DNA of 7,018 bases from Paucimonas sp. (GTDB lineage Bacteria > Pseudomonadota > Gammaproteobacteria > Burkholderiales > Burkholderiaceae_D). The stretch spans positions 470 to 7,487 of the forward strand of contig JAQSWC010000096.1 of assembly GCA_029266815.1 (NCBI GenBank), given 5' to 3'. Every line of letters starts with the position of its first letter. Within the stretch, counting starts at the first letter, position 1. The position numbers were made by a program, and so were the translations under genes. This document shows positions 1 to 6,554 of the stretch, piece after piece. The notes below the pieces were generated by a model, which worked only from the letters and a program-made list of their open reading frames with translations, ran no database searches and had not been told where the DNA came from.

Positions 1-510
1 ACCCACAAGCTGGAGAGCGGTGAAGATTTCTACGCCGTTTCACCGCGCGGCTATGTGCCGGTGCTGGAGCTGGATGATGGGAGCCGTCACACTGAAGTGT
101 CGGCCCTGCTGCAATACGTTGCCGACCTGGCGCCTGCCGGCAAGCTGATCCCTCCGTTCGGCACGGTCGAGCGTCTCAGGGTGTTGGAATGGCTGGCTTT
201 CACCAGTACCGAACTGCACAAGGGGTTCGGTCCTCTGTGGAACCGCCACCTTGAAGAATCGGTGAAGCAATCCACCAAGGAGAAGCTGGCCAAGCGCCTC
301 AGAGAGCTGAATGAGCACTTGGCGACTAATGATTTTCTAACCGGTCCGTTTGCAGTGGCTGACGCCTATTGCTTCACGGTAGTAAGCTGGGCCAATCTGT
401 TGCAGGTGGATCTAGGACCTTTTCAGAACGTGCAGGCTTATCTGGCGCGCGTGAGGTCGCGTCCCAAGGTGCGCGAAGCGATGCAGACGGAAGGACTGAT
501 CAAGGAATAA
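1..510 (+). CDS. Glutathione S-transferase, beta-class (3' part, start outside window)
   Basis: Cytosolic enzyme expected to conjugate glutathione to electrophiles, or to act as a peroxidase or disulfide reductase. The frame is open from base 1 and ends with TAA at 508-510, giving 169 visible residues. Compared with E. coli GstA (about 201 residues), roughly the first 33 residues, including the usual catalytic Cys/Ser region, lie to the left. Visible residues 11-20 (YAVSPRGYVP) hold the Val-Pro turn of the thioredoxin fold with its cis-proline. TEVSA (31-35) is the gamma-glutamyl binding segment, where many relatives have Glu-Ser. The helical domain carries STELHKGFGPLW (69-80), whose His matches the conserved His106 of E. 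coli GstA, and TGPFAVADAY (114-123), the N-capping box with its structural Asp. The gene converges on pncC with only 9 bases between the stops and no evident terminator hairpin. Family assignment is firm; substrate is unknown. Confidence 0.93.
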   Translation, partial: THKLESGEDFYAVSPRGYVPVLELDDGSRHTEVSALLQYVADLAPAGKLIPPFGTVERLRVLEWLAFTSTELHKGFGPLWNRHLEESVKQSTKEKLAKRLRELNEHLATNDFLTGPFAVADAYCFTVVSWANLLQVDLGPFQNVQAYLARVRSRPKVREAMQTEGLIKE

Positions 511-519
511 CCGCCGCAC

Positions 520-1026
520 TCAATCGCAAGGCGCTGCTCTTACTTCATCGCAGTAATGACGAATGCGCGAAATGGCGTGCTCGGCCGCAGCCTTGCGAAC
601 TTCATTGCGGTCGCCGTCGAACCTACGGGTTTCGGAGAAAGTGCTCGTCTGGCCGTTGTTTTCAAAGGACCAGGCAAAGCACACGGTTCCCACCGGAATA
701 TCGCTGTCGCCGTTCGATGGCCCGGCCAGGCCGGTGTTGGCAACAGCCGCATTGGCCCGGCTGATCCGCAGCGCGCCTTCACTCATTTCGCGCGCTACTG
801 CCTCGCTCGTCAGGTTGCAGCTTTCTATGGTGTCCTGCTTCACGCCGAGCACGCTGCATTTTGCCTCGGGCGAATACGTGACGAACGCGCATTCGAGCCA
901 GCTACCGCAACCGGGCACGTCGGCGAGCATCGATGCCAGCATGCCGGCCGTGCAGGATTCAGCGGTTACCAGCTTGATGCCATTTTTTTTCAGATAGTCC
1001 GACAGTGCCGGCAAGTCGTGATTCAT
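520..1026 (-). CDS. pncC: Nicotinamide-nucleotide amidase PncC (stand-alone CinA C-terminal domain)
   Basis: Cytosolic enzyme predicted to deamidate nicotinamide mononucleotide to nicotinate mononucleotide, salvaging the NMN released by NAD-dependent DNA ligase. The 168-residue length matches the stand-alone CinA-C family; there is no N-terminal MoeA-like domain. Family motifs appear in order: TAESCTAG (21-28) with the putative catalytic Ser24, VTYSPEAK (49-56) with Tyr51 and Lys56, TGLAGP (98-103), PVGTV (111-115) and FDGDRNEVR (136-144). The usual TGIAGP-DGG loop reads TGLAGPSNGDSD, and the common ESCTGG reads ESCTAG; both look tolerable. The ATG start is supported by ACAGGTG about 6 bases upstream, which overlaps the end of the preceding hydrolase gene. 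Only 10 bases separate the two genes, so translational coupling and co-transcription are likely. Assignment is by motif; activity is inferred from the family. Confidence 0.93.
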   Translation of the reverse strand: MNHDLPALSDYLKKNGIKLVTAESCTAGMLASMLADVPGCGSWLECAFVTYSPEAKCSVLGVKQDTIESCNLTSEAVAREMSEGALRISRANAAVANTGLAGPSNGDSDIPVGTVCFAWSFENNGQTSTFSETRRFDGDRNEVRKAAAEHAISRIRHYCDEVRAAPCD

Positions 1027-1036
1027 ACGGCACCTG

Positions 1037-2440
1037 TCAGGATCGATTCAGCGTAACGTACATGCGCTGCAGCGTGTCCGAGATTTCGGTGCTGGTCATG
1101 GGCTTGCCGATCATCGAGTTGTCGTAGGCGTACCAGACGATGGTCACCAGGCCAAGGCTGCGCGCCAGTTGCGCCGTGTCGTACAACACGCGTGCCTTCT
1201 GGTCGTCGGTCATGTCCTCGAAAGCCTTACCGCCTTCTTTGGGCGCCTGGAGCCATCCATGCTCGGTGTCGGCAAGCGGTTTTTTTACGCCGGCCTGGGC
1301 CATATGCCTGCGCACCTCCATCACCTCTTGCGCGTAGCTCGGCCCGGCATCGCCCCTGGCAGAGCGGTTGTAGGCATGCCAGGCAAAGATATCGAAGAAA
1401 TCCGAGATCGGCTCGCCCTGCGAAGTGCGGGCGTTGAGTACCGTGGGAACGCCGCAGACATAGGCCTGCGCCGGCGATATCACCGGCAGTTTCGGATCGA
1501 CGTGCTTGGCTGCGCGGTACAGCCGCTTCTGCGCATCGGCCAGCTCGGTCGGCGTCATGGTGGTGAATTCGGTCTTGCCGTCACCCGGACAGGAATACGG
1601 CTCATTCCATCCTTCCACCGCCCACAGGTGCGGGCGCATCCGGGAAATAAAGCGGTAGACGTAATCCTCATATTCATCCAGATCGCGCGGTCCTGACTTG
1701 GCGCCGGGCCAGCCAGGATACTGCTTGTTCGGCTCATCCGGACGCTTGGAAGCCCAGGTCGGGACCGTGCCGAAGGTCTTGATGACTTTGGCGCCATGCT
1801 TGGCGTGGCCTTCATAGACGCGTTCGATGGCATCGAAATCGATGGAACCGTCCGGGCGCCACACCACCGCGTCGTGCAGACCTGAAATATCCCAGTCACG
1901 CAAGAGGCTGTAGCCGAATTTAGGCGGCTCGCTTTCCATGAGACCGCTGGTGCCGCCGCGGTTATACAGGCGGTGCGCATGCATCCCAACCCGGAATTTT
2001 TCGTTGCGGCGTGAATAGCTCGCGACCAGCGACAGATCGTCATAACGTCCGCGCGAGGCATGGATCATCAGGTAGTGGGCGCCCGGTTGCGGGTTGCGGA
2101 TCAGGATGGTCTTGGCTACATCGGGCCCGATCTCGCGTTCATCGAAAGACTTGATGCTGGGCGGCCTGCGCGCTGCGGAATACAGGTTCACCGCCTTCTT
2201 TGCATTCTTGCCGTAGACAGTGAAGGCAAGGTCGGTCGCACCGGCCGGCACGTTGATGCGATAGAGAGAACGGCTATTGTTCTTTCCGGAGAGATCGGTA
2301 ACTTCGACGCGGTTTTCGAGTACGACTGCATTCTTCGCCGACAGCGGATGCGCTTCGCTTTCCCGCGACAGGAAAACCGCAGAGACGATCACTCCCAGGA
2401 CAATCAGCAACGTACCTGTACCTACCCATAATTTCCGCAT
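1037..2440 (-). CDS. Membrane-anchored PPC-domain / clan GH-A glycoside hydrolase-like protein
   Basis: Predicted exported protein of 467 residues. Residues 1-30 form a basic N-terminus, a hydrophobic core (about 7-24) and a polar SRESEA stretch, so it is either a signal peptide or an uncleaved membrane anchor. Residues about 50-140 resemble a bacterial pre-peptidase C-terminal (PPC) beta-sandwich: a YRINVPAGATDLAFTVYG strand pair, an NLYS segment, then IRNPQPGAHYLMIHA. Residues about 148-460 read as a TIM barrel of the GH39/GH5-like clan GH-A type: VGMHAHR at the first strand, a VVWRPDGSIDFDAIERV segment, then VPTWASKRP. GWNEP (277-281) supplies the likely acid/base Glu280, and ADTEHGW (390-396) supplies the likely nucleophile Glu393. 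Both catalytic positions are therefore intact. The start has a strong AGGAGG five bases upstream. It sits 94 bp after the lplT-like gene and 10 bp before pncC. The nearest family is probably GH39-like. The polysaccharide substrate is unknown; exopolysaccharide or cell-envelope glycan are guesses. Confidence 0.82.
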   Translation of the reverse strand: MRKLWVGTGTLLIVLGVIVSAVFLSRESEAHPLSAKNAVVLENRVEVTDLSGKNNSRSLYRINVPAGATDLAFTVYGKNAKKAVNLYSAARRPPSIKSFDEREIGPDVAKTILIRNPQPGAHYLMIHASRGRYDDLSLVASYSRRNEKFRVGMHAHRLYNRGGTSGLMESEPPKFGYSLLRDWDISGLHDAVVWRPDGSIDFDAIERVYEGHAKHGAKVIKTFGTVPTWASKRPDEPNKQYPGWPGAKSGPRDLDEYEDYVYRFISRMRPHLWAVEGWNEPYSCPGDGKTEFTTMTPTELADAQKRLYRAAKHVDPKLPVISPAQAYVCGVPTVLNARTSQGEPISDFFDIFAWHAYNRSARGDAGPSYAQEVMEVRRHMAQAGVKKPLADTEHGWLQAPKEGGKAFEDMTDDQKARVLYDTAQLARSLGLVTIVWYAYDNSMIGKPMTSTEISDTLQRMYVTLNRS

Positions 2441-2445
2441 GCAAG

Positions 2446-2468
2446 CCTCCTCTGCACTTTCCAGTGCA
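2446..2468 (-). promoter_or_regulatory. Strong RBS of the hydrolase gene with an adjacent GNRA-loop hairpin
   Basis: On the minus strand AGGAGG (plus-strand CCTCCT, 2446-2451) lies five bases before the ATG that ends at 2440. Immediately upstream is a perfect six-base stem, TGCACT paired with AGTGCA (2453-2458 and 2463-2468), closed by a GGAA loop, which fits the GNRA tetraloop rule. The stem ends one base before the Shine-Dalgarno hexamer. It has no U-run after it, so it is not an intrinsic terminator for the upstream gene. Whether it affects translation or mRNA stability is inference. Confidence 0.5.
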
Positions 2469-2534
2469 CTAGAAGGCTTATTGTGCGAAGGTTTGAGTGC
2501 GGCTTTCTTGCTTTCCGTCAGCTTGGGTGCAGGC

Positions 2535-3872
2535 TTACGGCGCGCTTTCTGCTACCGGCTTGGCAAGGCGCAGCCAAACCAGGAAATGCGTCAGGAATTC
2601 CGGCACCAGGATAAATACCGCCGTGGTGACCACGCCATTCAGCAACGCTGTCGTCAGCAGCACTTCAGGAATGGTGAATCCGTGATTGAGCAAGGTGCCC
2701 GCCATCAGGAAAGACACCACCATGAAAAGCGCGTTGAGAATGTTGTTGTTGGCGATAATGCGTGAGCGGACTTCCGGGTCGCTGCGGATCTGGATCAGCG
2801 CATACAGCGGCACGATGTAGAAGCCGCCGAATACGCCGAGCAGCGTGAGATCGGCCATCAGGCGCCAGTGGGCCGCGTTCGTCAGGAATTCCACGCTGCC
2901 CACCACTGCATGCGGCGCGATCTGCGAGGCGGCAAAATAGAAATCGACGCCGAACACCGTCATGCCGATAGCGCCGAAAGGCACGAGGCCGATCTCGACC
3001 TTGTGGCCGGACAGCTTTTCGCACAGCAGTGATCCCACACCGACGCCGACCGAGAAAATCGCCAGCAGCGTGCTCACCACGGTTTCATCGCCGTGCAGAA
3101 TATTCTTGGTGAGATTCGGAAATTGCGACAGCAGCACGCTGCCGAAGAACCAGAACCAGGAGATGCCGAGGATCGAGAGGAATACCGTGCGGTTCTTGCG
3201 CGCAAAGTTGAGGTTGCGCCAGGTCTCCGTAATGAAATTCCAGTTCACCTTGAGCCCGGGTGCGGAAGGCGGCGCGGACGGAATTGAGCGGCTGAACAGC
3301 CAGCCTGCGATTGCCACGGCAAATGCAGTGGCTGCTACTACCAGCGGCCCGCCCTGCAAACGGATCAGCAAGCCGGCCAACACCGTGCCGAGGAGGATGG
3401 CGACGAAAGTGCCCATCTCCACCAGGCCATTGCCGCCCAGAAGTTCGTTCTCCTTCAAATGCTGCGGCAGGATCGCGTACTTCACCGGCCCGAAGAAAGT
3501 GGAGTGCAGGCCCATCAGGAACAGCGCCGTCATCAGCAGGACCAGGTTGTGAAGATAGAAGCCGAGACCGCCGATAACCATGATCGCGATCTCCACCAGC
3601 TTCACCCAGCGCGCAATCGCAGCCTTGTCGTACTTGTCGGCGATCTGGCCGGCCGTGGCGGAAAATAGGAAGAACGGCAGGATGAAGATGCCGCCCGCGA
3701 TCTGGATCAGCAGATCGGAACTGAGAGTAGTGATCGCCGCGCCGTGGAAGGCCAGCATCAGCAGCATGCCGTTCTTGTAGAGATTGTCGTTGAACGCGCC
3801 GAGAAATTGCGTGGCAAAGAAAGGCGCGAAACGGCGGGTGCTTAACAGGCGGAATTGGCTTTGTTCGCTCAT
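2535..3872 (-). CDS. lplT: LplT-like lysophospholipid transporter (MFS)
   Basis: Inner-membrane MFS protein of 445 residues, predicted to flip lysophospholipids (chiefly lyso-phosphatidylethanolamine) to the cytoplasmic leaflet for re-acylation by Aas. The sequence is hydrophobic throughout and compatible with about 12 membrane helices. Diagnostic segments are FLGAFNDNLYKNG (23-35) in helix 1, GQIADKYDK (75-83) as the MFS motif A loop, FFGPVKYAILPQHL (126-139) and RSRIIANNNILNALFMV (369-385). It is longer than E. coli LplT (397 residues). The frame stays open upstream to 4046, but the extra 58 residues are translated from the palindromic spacer and are not protein-like. The ATG at 3872 has CAGGAAA upstream and begins MSEQSQFRLL, leading straight into helix 1. 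The aas gene lies 228 bp upstream on the same strand. This type of MFS domain is also found fused to acyltransferase and AMP-ligase domains; here they are separate genes. Transport specificity is inferred from family and neighbour. Confidence 0.88.
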   Translation of the reverse strand: MSEQSQFRLLSTRRFAPFFATQFLGAFNDNLYKNGMLLMLAFHGAAITTLSSDLLIQIAGGIFILPFFLFSATAGQIADKYDKAAIARWVKLVEIAIMVIGGLGFYLHNLVLLMTALFLMGLHSTFFGPVKYAILPQHLKENELLGGNGLVEMGTFVAILLGTVLAGLLIRLQGGPLVVAATAFAVAIAGWLFSRSIPSAPPSAPGLKVNWNFITETWRNLNFARKNRTVFLSILGISWFWFFGSVLLSQFPNLTKNILHGDETVVSTLLAIFSVGVGVGSLLCEKLSGHKVEIGLVPFGAIGMTVFGVDFYFAASQIAPHAVVGSVEFLTNAAHWRLMADLTLLGVFGGFYIVPLYALIQIRSDPEVRSRIIANNNILNALFMVVSFLMAGTLLNHGFTIPEVLLTTALLNGVVTTAVFILVPEFLTHFLVWLRLAKPVAESAP

Positions 3873-3944
3873 TGTGTTTTCCTGAGTATTAGAGCTGAAT
3901 AAGGGGCTGAACACATATTCACATTCCCTCCCCTTCAAGGGGAG

Positions 3945-4001
3945 GGTTAGGGTGGGGATGGGTTGTAACCTAGGCGGAAGAAACCCATCCCCATCCCAAC
4001 C
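3945..4001. repeat. 20-bp imperfect inverted repeat within the intergenic element
   Basis: The left arm at 3945-3964 (GGTTAGGGTGGGGATGGGTT) pairs with the right arm at 3982-4001 (AACCCATCCCCATCCCAACC), with two mismatches and a 17-base loop. In the transcript of the minus-strand run this would be a long stable hairpin upstream of lplT. It could act as a barrier to exonucleases or reduce read-through from aas. No U-tract follows on either strand, so an intrinsic terminator is not supported. Confidence 0.7.
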
Positions 4002-4041
4002 TGTCCACACCGAGCCTTGTAAGGCTTGGTGGTGCAGGCAG

Positions 4042-4059
4042 CGCAACGCATGCGTTGCG
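4042..4059. repeat. Perfect 18-bp palindrome upstream of lplT
   Basis: CGCAACGCATGCGTTGCG is its own reverse complement. As RNA it folds into a seven-pair stem with a CAUG loop. As DNA it could bind a dimeric regulator, but it lies within a repeat-like element and about 170 bp from the lplT start, so a structural role in the repeat is equally likely. Confidence 0.6.
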
Positions 4060-4100
4060 AAACCCTGCCCTTACCCCCTTGAAGGGGAAGGAGTATTTCT

Positions 4101-6257
4101 TTAACCGACAGCCATCTCGGGCGCGGCCGACATTTCTTCCGCCATTTTCTTCAGCGTCACGTAATCGATCTTGCCCGTGCCCAGCAGCGGCAAGGCCTCC
4201 ACCACCACGATTTTGCGCGGCACCGCCAGTTCCGGCGAACCCAATTCACGCGCAGCCTGCTGCAAGTGCTCGCGCGTCAATGCTCCATCAGTGGTGAACA
4301 GCACAATGGTTTCGCCGCGCTGCGGATCGGGCTGCGTGCTGGCCGCATGCTGCTGCGTCGCCGATGCCGCTACCGCAATTTTCTCGACCACTTCCAGCGA
4401 CACCATTTCACCCGCAATCTTCGCAAAGCGTTTCACGCGCCCCTTGATGCTGATGAAGCCGTCTTCGTCGATCTCGACGATGTCACCGGTGTTATACCAG
4501 CCCTCGCCCATTTCCGATGACGGCGGCTCTATCACACCGGGATGATCGAAACGGTAATAACCGCTCATCACATTCGGTCCTTTCACATGCAACTGCCCAC
4601 CCTTCTCGATGCCGGGCACGGGCATCAACTTCGTCTCAATGCCTGGCAATGCCTGTCCTACCGTGCCGGTGCGATAGGCCATCGGCGTGTTCACCGAAAT
4701 CACCGGCGCAGTTTCAGTGGCGCCGTAGCCTTCCAGAATGCGTATGCCGAATTTTTCGAACCAGGTGCTGCGCACCGCTTCGGACAGTTTCTCCGCGCCC
4801 GCCACCACGTAGCGCAAACGGTAGAAATCATAAGGATGGGCGAAGCGCGCATAGTTGCCGAGAAAGGTGCTGGTGCCGAACAGTACCGAGCAGCCGCGGT
4901 CATAGATCACCTCGGGGATCATTCGGTAATGCAGCGGCGACGGATACAGGAAGAGCTTGGTGCCGGTCATCAGTGGCAACAGCGCGCCGGCCGTCAGGCC
5001 GAAGGAATGGAAGATCGGCAGCGCATTCAGGAATTTGTCGTTAACGGAGAAATCGATCACCGAGCGGATCTGTGCAATGTTGGAAAGCAGCGAGCGGTGC
5101 GAATGCACTACGCCCTTTGGCTTGCCTTCGGAGCCGGAGGTGAATAGCACCACTGCCGGCGCTTCCGGATCATGCGCGCGGTTGGCCAGCTTGGGGAAGT
5201 GCAGCGCGTATGCCATCAGCCACAGCTTGTCCCACAAGCTGAACATCGGCTTCAGGTCTTCCAAATACAGAATGCGCACACCGGAAAGGGCCGCCACCTG
5301 CGGCTCTATCTTCGCTGTCTGCAGAAACTGTTTCGACGTGATGATGGTCCTGATGCCGGCAGCAAGGCAGGCATTCTGCATGCCGTCGGTGCCCGCGGTG
5401 TAATTCATCATCGCGGGCACGCGGCGGAAGGCCGTCATGCCGACCACCAGCGCGAGCGTGGCTACCAGGTTCGGCAGCAGCACACCGACGCGCTCGTCGT
5501 CAGCCGCGATCTTGGTCGAGATGCGGCCCAGCGCGAGCGTCATCTTCAGCACTTCGCCGTAGTCGTGCTCGACCTGCTTCAGGTCTTCGAGGAAGCAATG
5601 CTTCCTGCCGTAGATTTCCATTGCGTCCAGCATGCCGTGGAACAGCGTCTGCTTTGGATGCGACTGGAACAGCATGTGCTGCATGATCCGGCGCATGCCC
5701 TCGCCCGCCTTGCGCCGCCTTACCTTCGCGCTGCCCTCGGGAGAAATCGTCAGATGCGTTTCCGGCAGCACGAAAATGGAAAGCTGCGGAAACAGCCGGC
5801 GCGGATACCTGCCGCTCATGCGGCTGAAGTAAGTACGCGAAGCGCCGTCGATGCGCACCGGCACGATCACCGCGCCTGTCTTGGCCGCAACGAAGGCCGG
5901 GCCGTCATACACTTTCATCAGGCTGCCGGTGGTCGTGATGCGCCCTTCAGGAAAGATCATTACCGGCCGCCCCGCCTCGATCAGCTTCACCACCTTCTTC
6001 ATTGCCATCGGGCTGGTAGGGTCGACCGCCAGGTAGTCGACCATGGAAAGGATGATTCGGAACCAGCGGTTCTCCGCTATCGTGGTGTGTACCACAAACA
6101 CCGGGTTCACCGGCAGGAATAGCCCGAGCAGCAAGCCGTCGAGAAAGGATTCATGATTGGCGACGATCAGCAAGCGCTCGGCATCGAGCCGGCTTGCCTG
6201 ATTCTTGACCTCGACGCGGAACAGCAGGCGAAATACGACACGCAGAAATGCCTTCAA
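4101..6257 (-). CDS. aas: Aas: 2-acyl-glycerophosphoethanolamine acyltransferase / acyl-ACP synthetase
   Basis: Bifunctional inner-membrane enzyme. The C-terminal ligase domain loads a free fatty acid onto acyl carrier protein using ATP, and the N-terminal domain transfers it to the free position of lysophosphatidylethanolamine. The 718 residues match E. coli Aas (719) almost end to end. The PlsC-type domain (1 to about 200) has NHESFLD (34-40), the HX4D catalytic motif with His35 and Asp40, and FPEGR (102-106). The AMP-ligase domain (about 230-705) has the P-loop LFTSGSEGKPKG (371-382), GYGATETAP (510-518), TGD (590-592), GRVKRFAKIAGE (606-617) and GTGKIDY (693-699) with the likely catalytic Lys696. 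Both active sites look intact. The start is TTG, preceded by GGGAGG at good spacing; the upstream frame has no ATG or GTG before an in-frame stop. It probably heads the run aas, lplT, hydrolase, pncC. Confidence 0.95.
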   Translation of the reverse strand: MKAFLRVVFRLLFRVEVKNQASRLDAERLLIVANHESFLDGLLLGLFLPVNPVFVVHTTIAENRWFRIILSMVDYLAVDPTSPMAMKKVVKLIEAGRPVMIFPEGRITTTGSLMKVYDGPAFVAAKTGAVIVPVRIDGASRTYFSRMSGRYPRRLFPQLSIFVLPETHLTISPEGSAKVRRRKAGEGMRRIMQHMLFQSHPKQTLFHGMLDAMEIYGRKHCFLEDLKQVEHDYGEVLKMTLALGRISTKIAADDERVGVLLPNLVATLALVVGMTAFRRVPAMMNYTAGTDGMQNACLAAGIRTIITSKQFLQTAKIEPQVAALSGVRILYLEDLKPMFSLWDKLWLMAYALHFPKLANRAHDPEAPAVVLFTSGSEGKPKGVVHSHRSLLSNIAQIRSVIDFSVNDKFLNALPIFHSFGLTAGALLPLMTGTKLFLYPSPLHYRMIPEVIYDRGCSVLFGTSTFLGNYARFAHPYDFYRLRYVVAGAEKLSEAVRSTWFEKFGIRILEGYGATETAPVISVNTPMAYRTGTVGQALPGIETKLMPVPGIEKGGQLHVKGPNVMSGYYRFDHPGVIEPPSSEMGEGWYNTGDIVEIDEDGFISIKGRVKRFAKIAGEMVSLEVVEKIAVAASATQQHAASTQPDPQRGETIVLFTTDGALTREHLQQAARELGSPELAVPRKIVVVEALPLLGTGKIDYVTLKKMAEEMSAAPEMAVG

Positions 6258-6262
6258 TCCTT

Positions 6263-6268
6263 CCTCCC
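6263..6268 (-). promoter_or_regulatory. Shine-Dalgarno that fixes the TTG start of aas
   Basis: On the minus strand the sequence GGGAGG lies five bases upstream of TTG (6257-6255). The reading frame upstream of the TTG has no ATG or GTG before a TAA at 6308-6306, and the protein begins at the same point as E. coli Aas. The rare TTG initiation codon is therefore well supported. Confidence 0.75.
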
Positions 6269-6361
6269 GGTTTTTATAAAAGGACAGCCGGTATCGTACC
6301 TTGGTTTATGCGGCTTTCCTATCGCGCCGCATTTTCGTTCAGGAGGGGAAGTATCCGGACG

Positions 6362-6392
6362 ATTACACCATGTTTTTACGCGCGGTATTCAA
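6362..6392 (-). promoter_or_regulatory. Candidate sigma-70 promoter for aas
   Basis: Read on the minus strand, TTGAAT (6392-6387) could be a -35 box and TGTAAT (6367-6362) a -10 box. The spacer is 19 bases, a little long. TGG directly precedes the -10 box, giving an extended -10 pattern (TGn) that can offset a weak or badly spaced -35. Transcription would begin near 6355, leaving a leader of about 98 bases. This is pattern matching only. Confidence 0.33.
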
Positions 6393-6554
6393 GACGTGAC
6401 GCATGATTTGCTTTTTCTGTTCATGCCATGAAGCGCTCGCAGAGCTCCAAAACTCAAGGCAGATAAGTTTCTATGCACGAGTAAGAAGGAATGATTTAGC
6501 AACGGATCAGCGTGTTAAATTGGCGTTTTTGCGATCTTGAACATGTTAGGTGCT

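Larger units (their letters stand above)
3926..4092. repeat. Palindrome-rich intergenic repeat-like element between aas and lplT
   Basis: This segment fills most of the 228-bp gap and contains nested inverted repeats. From left to right: a 21-base palindrome (3926-3946, ten-base arms around one C); a 20-base inverted repeat (3945-3964 against 3982-4001, two mismatches, 17-base loop); a stem of about 11 pairs (4008-4018 against 4021-4031, one G-T pair); a perfect 18-base palindrome CGCAACGCATGCGTTGCG (4042-4059); and a right-end palindrome around CCCCTTGAAGGGG (4075-4087). The right end reads as a degraded inverted copy of the left end, so the whole looks like a small element with terminal inverted repeats. 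C/G-rich repeats containing CTTCAAGGGG-type palindromes are, from memory, common between genes in proteobacteria. I saw no other copy here. It has no coding potential worth calling. Confidence 0.65.
6258..6554. other. Divergent intergenic region between aas and the zinc-ribbon gene
   Basis: About 297 bases without a convincing gene. The left part forms the aas leader on the minus strand and includes a nine-codon mini-frame (6332 to 6306, ATG to TAA, MRRDRKAA). That mini-frame is in phase with aas but has no Shine-Dalgarno. A GCGGC/GCCGC stem overlaps it. On the plus strand a 32-codon open frame (6308-6406) also lacks a ribosome site. Base composition shifts from GC-rich to AT-rich toward 6480 and beyond. 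I see no tRNA, terminator with U-run or clear direct repeat. Confidence 0.6.

Noticed and set aside
505..545. Bidirectional terminator between the convergent glutathione S-transferase and pncC genes
   Set aside because: No stem of useful length or flanking T-runs could be found in the short gap or adjoining gene ends.
1169..1696. Plus-strand open frame of 175 codons opposite the glycoside hydrolase gene
   Set aside because: It is a shadow of the minus-strand coding sequence, with no ribosome site or protein motif.
3873..4046. N-terminal extension of the lplT-like protein by 58 residues to an ATG at 4046
   Set aside because: The added sequence is a translation of the palindromic repeat, has no homology-like features, and the ATG at 3872 has a good Shine-Dalgarno and leads directly into the first membrane helix.
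4008..4059. Hairpins between aas and lplT as an intrinsic terminator
   Set aside because: Stems are present but no U-run follows any of them on the minus strand, so a repeat or RNA-stability role is preferred.
3926..4092. CRISPR-like array
   Set aside because: The repeats are inverted, of different sequences and not regularly spaced; there are no direct repeats with spacers and no cas gene.
5172..6122. Plus-strand open frame of 316 codons opposite aas
   Set aside because: It is antisense to a well-supported gene, is rich in Arg, His and Gln as expected for a GC-rich shadow frame, and shows no recognisable domain.
6308..6406. 32-codon plus-strand frame in the divergent intergenic region
   Set aside because: No Shine-Dalgarno, Arg/Ser-rich low-information product and overlap with the aas leader on the other strand.
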